This document shows, in pieces, positions 58,381-64,000 of a stretch of 64,000 nucleotides of DNA. This DNA is from Spongilla lacustris (Eukaryota > Porifera > Demospongiae > Spongillida > Spongillidae): the NCBI GenBank assembly GCA_949361645.1, contig OX442428.1, positions 4,642,179 through 4,706,178 on the forward strand, in the 5' to 3' direction. The position numbers and the translations under genes were made by a program. The number at the start of each line of letters is the position of its first letter. The stretch's first letter is position 1. The notes beneath the pieces are model-generated. The model was not told the origin of the DNA and ran no database searches. It saw only the letters and a program-made list of their open reading frames with translations.

Positions 58381-59430
58381 TTTGTGAAGTGGAGGGAGGT
58401 AGTTTTATGAAGGTGGAGGGAGGTAGTTTTGTGAAGGTGGAGGGAGGTAGTTTTGTGATGGTGCAGGGAGGTAGCCTTGTGAAGGTAGTGTTGAGACGCT
58501 GTAGGGAGGTTGTCTTGTGAAGGTGGAGGGAAGTAGTTTTGTGAAGGTGGAGGTAGCTAGCCTTGTGAAGGTGAAAGGAGGTAGTTTTGTGACAGAGGGA
58601 GGTAGCCTTGTGAAGGTGGAGGGAGTAGCCTTGTGAAGGTGTAGGGAGGTAGTTTTGTGAAGTGGAGGGAGGTAGTTTTGTGAAGGTGGAGGGAGGTAGT
58701 TTTGTGAAGGTGGAGGGAGGTAGTTTTGTGAAGGTGGAGGGAGGTAGTTTTGTGAAGGTGGAGGGAGGTAGTTTTGTGAAGATGGAGGGAGGTAGTTTTG
58801 TGAAGGTGGAGGGAGGTAGTTTTGTGAAGATGGAGGGAGGTAGTTTTGTGAAGATGGAGGGAGGTAGTTTTGTGAAGGTGGAGTGAGGTAGCTTTGCGAA
58901 GGTGGAGGGAAGTAGTTTTGTGAAGGTGGAGTGAGGTAGTTTTGTGAAGGTGGAGGGAGGTAGTTTTGTGAAGGTGGAGGGAGGTACATGTAGTTTTGTG
59001 AAGGTGGAGGGAGGTAGTTTTGTGAAGGTGGAGGGAGGTAGTTTTGTGAAGGTGGAGTGAGGTAGTTTTGTGAAGGTGGAAGGAGGTAGTTTTGTGAAGG
59101 TGGAGGGAGGTAGTATTGTGAAGGTGGAGGTAGGTGGTTTTGTGAAGATGGAGGGAGGTAGTTTTGTGAAGGTGGAGGGAGATAGTTTTGTGAAGGTGGA
59201 GGTAGGTAGTTTTGTGAAGGTGGAGGGAGGTAGTTTTGTGAAGGTGGAGGGAGGTAGTATAGTGAAGGTGAAGGTAGGTAGTTTTGTGAAGGTGGAGGGA
59301 GGTAGTTTTGTGAAGGTGGAGGGAGGTAGTTTTGTGAAGGTGGAAGGAGGTAGCCTTGTGAGATAGCCTTGTGGAGGTAGAGAAGAGAGTGCCTTGTGAA
59401 AGTGGATGGGAGATATCCTTGTGGAAGAAG

Positions 59431-59634
59431 AGTACATGTAGTTGGGAAAAGATAATACATGTAGGCACTTCTCCCTAGAGATGAGGAATTTGATAGCACA
59501 TCCCAGAGGCAGCCACTGGGATATGAATCAAATTAAGTGTAAAGAACGAGGTTTTACGTAAATACACGTGCAATGCGTCGTACATTCACGCACGCACAGC
59601 GCCGGAGAGTTGTTTTTTTCCGAGTATAAAAGGA
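59431..59634. other. Unique spacer between minisatellite and satellite
   Basis: About 200 bases of unique sequence; nothing recognised. It includes GTATAAAAGGAGC at 59624-59636, a TATA-like phrase at the start of the satellite. Confidence 0.4.
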
Positions 59635-61230
59635 GCTATGGTTGAGTACCTGTCCCATAGCAAACATGCATCAAGCGGACCCTATGGCAGATAGCCATAG
59701 CTATCAGAGCAGTGTATGGAGTTGGCATGAACCTTATGGCACGCAGCTATGAAGCACCCCACAGCGAAAAGCTATGGGTTTATCCATATGTCAAGACCCC
59801 TTAGCAAACATCTATGACTTGGACCCTATGGCATATAGCCATAGCTATCAGAGCAGTGTATGGAGTAAACCTTACGGCACACACCTACGAAGCACCCCAC
59901 AGGAAAAGCTATGGGGTTATCCTAATGTCGAGTACCCCATAGCAAACATCTATCAAGCGGACCCTATAGCAGATAGCAATAGCTATCAGAGCAGTGTATG
60001 GAGTTGGAGTGAACGTTACGGCACACAGCTACAAAACACACCACAGCAAAAAGCTATGGGGTTATCCTTATGTCGAGTACCCCATAGCAAACACCTATGA
60101 ATTGGCACCATGGCAGATAGCCATTGCTATCACAGCAATGTATCGAGTTGGAGTGAACCTTACGACACACAGCTACAAAGCACCCCACAGCAAAAGCTAT
60201 GGGGTTATCCTAATGTCGAGTACCCCATAGCAAACATCTATCAAGCGGACCCTACGGCAGATAACCATAGCAGCATGAACCTTACAGCACGCAGCTACAA
60301 CGCACCCCACAGGGAAAAGCTATGGAGTTATCCGTATGTCGAGTACCCCAAAGCAAACACCTATGAATTGGACCCTAAGGCAGATGGCCATACAGTAGCT
60401 ATCAGACTGAGCAGTGTATGGAGTTGGAGTGAACCTTACGGCAATAAGCTACATAGCACCCCACAGCAAAATGCTATGGGGTTATCCATATATATGTGTC
60501 TCGAGTGCCACATAGCAAACACCTATGAATTGTCCCTATGGCAGATAGCCATAGCTATCAGGTTGAGCAGTGTATGGAGTTGGAGTGAACCTTACGGCAC
60601 AGAGCTACGAAGCACCCCACAGCAATAAGCTACATGTATGGGGTTATCCTTATGTCGAGTACCCCATAGCAAACACCTATGAATTGGACACCATGGCAGC
60701 TAGCCATACATGTAGCTATCAGAGCAGTGTATGGAGTTAAAGTGAACTTTACGGCACACTGCTACGTAGCACCACACAGCAATAAGCTATGGGGTTATTC
60801 TTATGTCAGCAAACACCTATGAATTGGACACCATGGCAGATAGCCATATAGCTATCAGAGCAGTGTATGGAGTTGGAGTGAACCTTACGGCACACAGCTA
60901 CAAAGCACCCCACAGCAAAAACTATGGGGTTATCCTCATGTCGAGTACCCCATAGCAAACACCTATGAATTGGACACCATGGCAGATAGCCATAGCTATC
61001 AGAGCAGTGTATGGAGTTGGCGTGAACTTTACGGCGCAGTGCTAAGAAGCACCCCACAGCAAAAACTATGGGGTTATCCTCATGTCGAGTACCCCACAGC
61101 AAAAAGCTATGGGGTTATCCTTATGTCGAGTACCCCATAGCAAACACCTATGAATTGGACACCATGGCAGATAGCCATAGCTATCAGAGCAGTGTATGGA
61201 GTTGGCGTGAACCTTACGGCACACAGCTAC
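59635..61230 (+). repeat. ~145-bp satellite, about 11 tandem copies
   Basis: The unit runs GAGTTGGAGTGAACCTTACG, ACACAGCTAC, GCACCCCACAGCAAAAAGCT, ATGGGGTTATCC, GTCGAGTACCCCATAGCAAA, CACCTATGAATTGGAC, ATGGCAGATAGCCATAGCTA, TCAGAGCAGTGTATGGA. Copies start roughly every 125-165 bases and one near 61067-61125 is duplicated in part. It is not a multiple of 3 and frames break at each copy, so it is non-coding. It ends inside CACACAGCTACAAAG, directly fused to retrotransposon sequence. Confidence 0.93.
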
Positions 61231-61720
61231 AAAGAGAAGACCATGTTCGTTACCCCTTTTGGTCTCCACCAGTTCCGTGTAATGCCCTTTGGGTTGAGCA
61301 ATGCACCCAGCACATTTCAAAGGTTGATGGGCTTGGTATTAGCTGGTTTAAGTTGGAGTACCTGCTTGGTTTACCTGGACGATATCATCGTCTTTAGCCA
61401 GACAGTGGAGGAACACTTTACTCACCTGGCAGATGTGCTCAGGAGGTTTAACGAAGCTGGCTTGAAACTAAAACCTAGTAAGTGCCAACTATTTCGCAAA
61501 AGTGTTCAATATTTGGGGTACGTGGTGTCTGAGAAAGGCATTGAGATAGATCCTGCGAAAACTAGTTGTGTTAAAAATTGGCCAGTGCCCAACAATCACG
61601 AAACGTTGCGCCAGTTTCTTGGATTTGCCTCTTATTACAGAAAGTTTATCCAGAACTTTGCCGAGATAGCAGCTCCCCTGCATGCATTGATGAAGAAGAC
61701 GAAATCTTGGCAATGGACAG
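61231..61720 (+). other. Reverse transcriptase C-terminal half
   Basis: Begins in the conserved block just before TPFGL and includes NAPSTFQRLM, VYLDDIIVFS, LKLKPSKCQLF and the RT-RNase H connection with VQYLGYVVSEKGIEIDP and LRQFLGFASYYRKFI. The upstream fingers and first catalytic aspartate motif are missing, so this RT cannot be active. Confidence 0.92.
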
Positions 61721-61725
61721 AACAG

Positions 61726-62165
61726 TGCGAAGCAGCGTTTTCCAGTTTAAAGGGAAAGTTGTTACTGCCACCCATTTTGTCCTTTCCACAGTTTGACCGA
61801 ACATTTGTCGTGGATACTGATGCCAGCCAGGAGGGTATCAGTGCCGTCCTGGCACATGAAGGACACGAGCAAGTCATTGCATATGCTAGCAGGGTTTTGT
61901 CGAAAGCTGAAAAGCAATACTGTGCCACTAGACGGGAAATGTTGGCTTTGCTGTGGGCAGTGAAATGTTTTCGTCCGTACCTTTGGGGGCGGCGGTTTAT
62001 TATTCAAACTGACCATAATTCTCTCTGTTAGCTGCAGAATTTCAAAGATCCTCAGGGCCAGATTGCTTGTTGGCTTGAAATTCTTGCAGAATATGACTTC
62101 ACCATTCAAAATCGGCCTGGGCTGAAACACAGCAACGCAGATGCACTGTCAAGACTGCCCTGCAA
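61726..62165 (+). other. RNase H domain, broken by a TAG
   Basis: First catalytic Asp in DTDASQEG; Glu in RREMLALLW; Asp in QTDHNSL. The TAG at 62029 falls in the segment after that Asp where family members have a Trp. The same frame continues with NFKDPQGQIA, EYDFTIQNRPG and HSNADALSR. Confidence 0.9.
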
Positions 62166-62539
62166 GCAATGTGGCCATCAAGATTCCGAGGCAACTGCAG
62201 CCCCTTCAGAGATGAAGAAAGAAGAAAGCAATGACGTCACAAACAGTGTTACGGAGGCATTTCAGGCATTGAGTAGTTGGGTACCTGTTCTACCATTCTT
62301 CGATCAAAAGCGGGAGCAGCAGTCAGATCCAGATTTAACGCAAGTTACCGCATGGATTGTAAATGGAAATGTTCTCACCAAATTTCCCAGTTATGGCAGT
62401 TACTGGTTCCAAACCTTGTGGGCACAGAGTAGCCACCTTATGCTTCAGGATGGAGTTCTCTACAGGCGATGGGAAGACGTTCTTGGAAAGGGGCTTAATA
62501 AGCATCTGCAGTTTGTGCTACCAAAAGCCTTGGTAAAAA

Positions 62540-63543
62540 CCATTTTACAGGAATGTCACGACTCACCAAGTGGTAGTCATCTTGGCATGACAAAGACACT
62601 GGAAAAGATTCGATCTAGGCTCTACTGGCCAGGCCAACGCAAGGACGTAGAAGACTGGTGCAAGGGTTGCGAGATGTGTGCGTCTAGAAAATCTCCATCA
62701 ACAAAAAGACGAGCCCCGTTACAGATCGACTATACCGGGTGTCCACTACAACGAGTTGCCATGGACATAATGGGCCCCCTGCCACTAACCGACAGAGGTA
62801 ACAAGTATGTACTGGTTGTGGGGGACTACTTTATAAAATGGGTTGAAGCGTATGCCATGCCTAATATGGAAGCTGGGACTGTGGCTGAACTATTTGTGTC
62901 GCGTTTTGTGTGCCAGTTTGGTGTACCAGACGTTCTTCACACCGATCAAGGATGAAATTTCGAATCTGCTTTGCTAAAGGAAGTGTGCCAGCTACTGGGA
63001 GTGGTCATAACGAGAACTACCCCTTACCACCCTCAATCAGACGGTTTGGTCGAGAGATTCAATCGTACTTTGTTGAACCTCCTTAGCATGGCTGCTTCAG
63101 AGAATGAACGTGACTGGGACTTACATATTCCAATGGTGATGATGGCATACCGGACTAGTGTGCAGGAATCTACTGGCTGCACGCCATTCTATTTGATGTT
63201 TGGACGAGAAGGGCGTCTTCCTGCTTATGTAATGTTTCGTCTTCCTTCTTCCCCTATGCAGGTGAAGAAGTACGCTCAAGACATGTGGTTTTGCATGGAG
63301 CAGGCTTATCAGCTTGTTCGCGACCGTCTGCAGCTACAACAGCGACGTCAGAAGGCTCTATATGACAGAACGACAAATCGATCACTGTATGCAATTGGTG
63401 ATCACGTGTGGCTCCATTGTCCAGCTGTGCCCAAAGGGAAGTCGGCGAAGCGTCATCGCTACTGGCAGGGCCCATATAAGGTGATAGATGTGCTAGGGAA
63501 AGTACTCTTTAAAATCCAACACAGAGATCATCCCAGAAAGTAA
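62540..63543 (+). other. Integrase: zinc finger, DDE core, GPY/F
   Basis: HHCC finger, core Asp (~62764), second Asp in HTDQG (~62944) followed at once by TGA, and core Glu in VERFNR (~63050). The C-terminal part has HVWLHCPAVPKG and WQGPYKV, ending at TAA 63541. After it the same frame goes on with VHFDRLKP and a Glu/Gln-rich tail to 63876. No chromodomain visible. Confidence 0.9.
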
Positions 63544-63876
63544 TGTGTCGTACATTTCGATAGGCTGAAACCCTACATGTACGTACATTCATCAAAGAGG
63601 GATGAAGAACTAGAAGTACCACCCCCTCAGCGTTCGAGTACTGGCGAGCAGGAAGATGACGTTGAAATTGAAATTATTCCTGGGGAACGACCTGATCAGC
63701 GTCAAAACGATCCAGTGGACCATGAGGAGGTTCCTGTTGAGCCCCAGGAAGTAGTAGTCGAAGAGGACGGGGAGGTCGAGCAACAGCAGGCTGCACCGGG
63801 AGAAGAAATAGCGTACGTAGTTATTATATCATGCACGCACATGCGCAGTAGTATTCATTGCGCATATATATACTAA

Positions 63877-64000
63877 TGTAAGTGTACGTAATATCAGTCT
63901 GGTGATTAAAGCTGGTCTTTCTCACACAAGTATATTTCCCAACTCAAAAGAAATTGAATTACAACATCATGCATGTACATGTTCTGCATGACATATGATC
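63877..64000 (+). other. Possible start of a 3' LTR, unresolved
   Basis: An ATTAAA polyadenylation-like signal occurs at ~63904 (GTGATTAAAGCTGG), where a 3' LTR would be expected. No second LTR is in the window to compare, so boundaries cannot be set. Confidence 0.2.

Larger units (their letters stand above)
47650..59430. repeat. 11.8 kb minisatellite, 24-bp unit
   Basis: The unit is GTGAAGGTGGAGGGAGGTAG + CCTT or TTTT, repeated close to 490 times with point variants (GTGACGG, GGTGTAGGG, GAGAGAGATAG) and shortened junction units (GGTGTTTTGTGAAGG). Since 24 is a multiple of 3, many frames stay open: (VKVEGGSL)n on plus; (PPSTFTRL)n, (YLPPPSQG)n and (LHLHKATS)n on minus, up to 1144 codons (56003-59437). 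Several frames of the same DNA are open at once, which is what the repeat alone predicts, so I call no gene. Each unit has GGTGGAGGGAGG, a potential two-tetrad G-quadruplex. Confidence 0.97.
61231..63876 (+). pseudogene. pol: 5'-truncated Ty3/gypsy-type pol (RT, RNase H, integrase)
   Basis: One reading frame, broken by three stops, carries the second half of reverse transcriptase (FVTPFGLHQFRVMPFGLSNA; catalytic YLDD at 61372-61383), RNase H (VVDTDASQEG at 61810, later EMLALLWAVK and TDH), an integrase zinc finger (HDSPSGSHLG..CKGCEMC, ~62560-62690), the D-D-E core (MDIMGPLPL; HTDQG; YHPQSDGLVERFNR) and a GPY/F module (YWQGPYKVIDVL). The order RT-RH-INT is diagnostic of Ty3/gypsy. gag, protease and the first RT motifs are absent: homology begins at 61231 against the satellite. 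Stops: TAG 62029-62031, TGA 62953-62955, TAA 63541-63543. Confidence 0.93.

Noticed and set aside
47650..59430. Possible CRISPR-like array because of regular short repeats.
   Set aside because: The 24-bp units are contiguous with no unique spacers and the context is eukaryotic.
59774..60628. ORFs in the 145-bp satellite (frames rich in SYQSSVW and YVEYPIANTYEL).
   Set aside because: The unit is not a multiple of 3, frames change from copy to copy, and the same phrase appears in different frames.

Overview
The window is eukaryotic nuclear DNA, most likely from an early-branching metazoan. A demosponge is my best guess, from the style of the Ig/FN3 receptor exons, the THAP-type pseudogene and frequent TACATGTA strings; this is inference, not proof. 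There is no bacterial gene organisation. True coding content is small, and most of the 64 kb is repeats: satellites, minisatellites and an unusual number of long inverted-repeat (foldback) elements.

Layout. 1-9083: a giant inverted repeat centred at about 4389/4390. Each arm holds two units of a ~2 kb G-rich/C-rich higher-order repeat plus an inner ~0.7 kb unique module. 9590-18985: a third arm, direct orientation, ending exactly at the sequence that forms the palindrome centre, and split by a 4.1 kb insertion (11457-15539) with 12-bp perfect terminal inverted repeats. That insertion carries a (CA)n tract, an eight-copy ~190-270 bp tandem repeat and a pair of 174-bp-spaced direct repeats. 18986-33545: AT-rich DNA with a CTCCTG array, three copies of a ~0.65-0.8 kb foldback MITE, two other foldbacks, a possible hAT-like remnant and a minus-strand acidic ORF broken by one stop codon (29808-30422). 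33705-40424: the clearest host gene, five plus-strand exons, all linked in phase 1, encoding an Ig-like domain, two FN3 domains, a Ser/Thr-rich stalk, a transmembrane helix and a short tail. Its 4.9 kb intron is full of repeats. 40700-47640: more foldbacks, a GA-rich tract, a decayed THAP-domain gene interrupted by a near-perfect 535-bp palindrome with a 6-bp target duplication, and a ~650-bp Mutator-like MITE with a 10-bp target duplication. 47650-59430: an 11.8 kb array of a 24-bp minisatellite. 59635-61230: a ~145-bp satellite fused directly to a 5'-truncated Ty3/gypsy pol pseudogene (61231-63876) with three in-frame stops.

Working picture: one membrane receptor gene and two or three decayed genes lie in a repeat-dominated region where palindromic insertions have been recurrent. 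Two foldback families appear to share one ancestral core sequence. Boundaries of degenerate repeats are approximate, because I aligned by eye.
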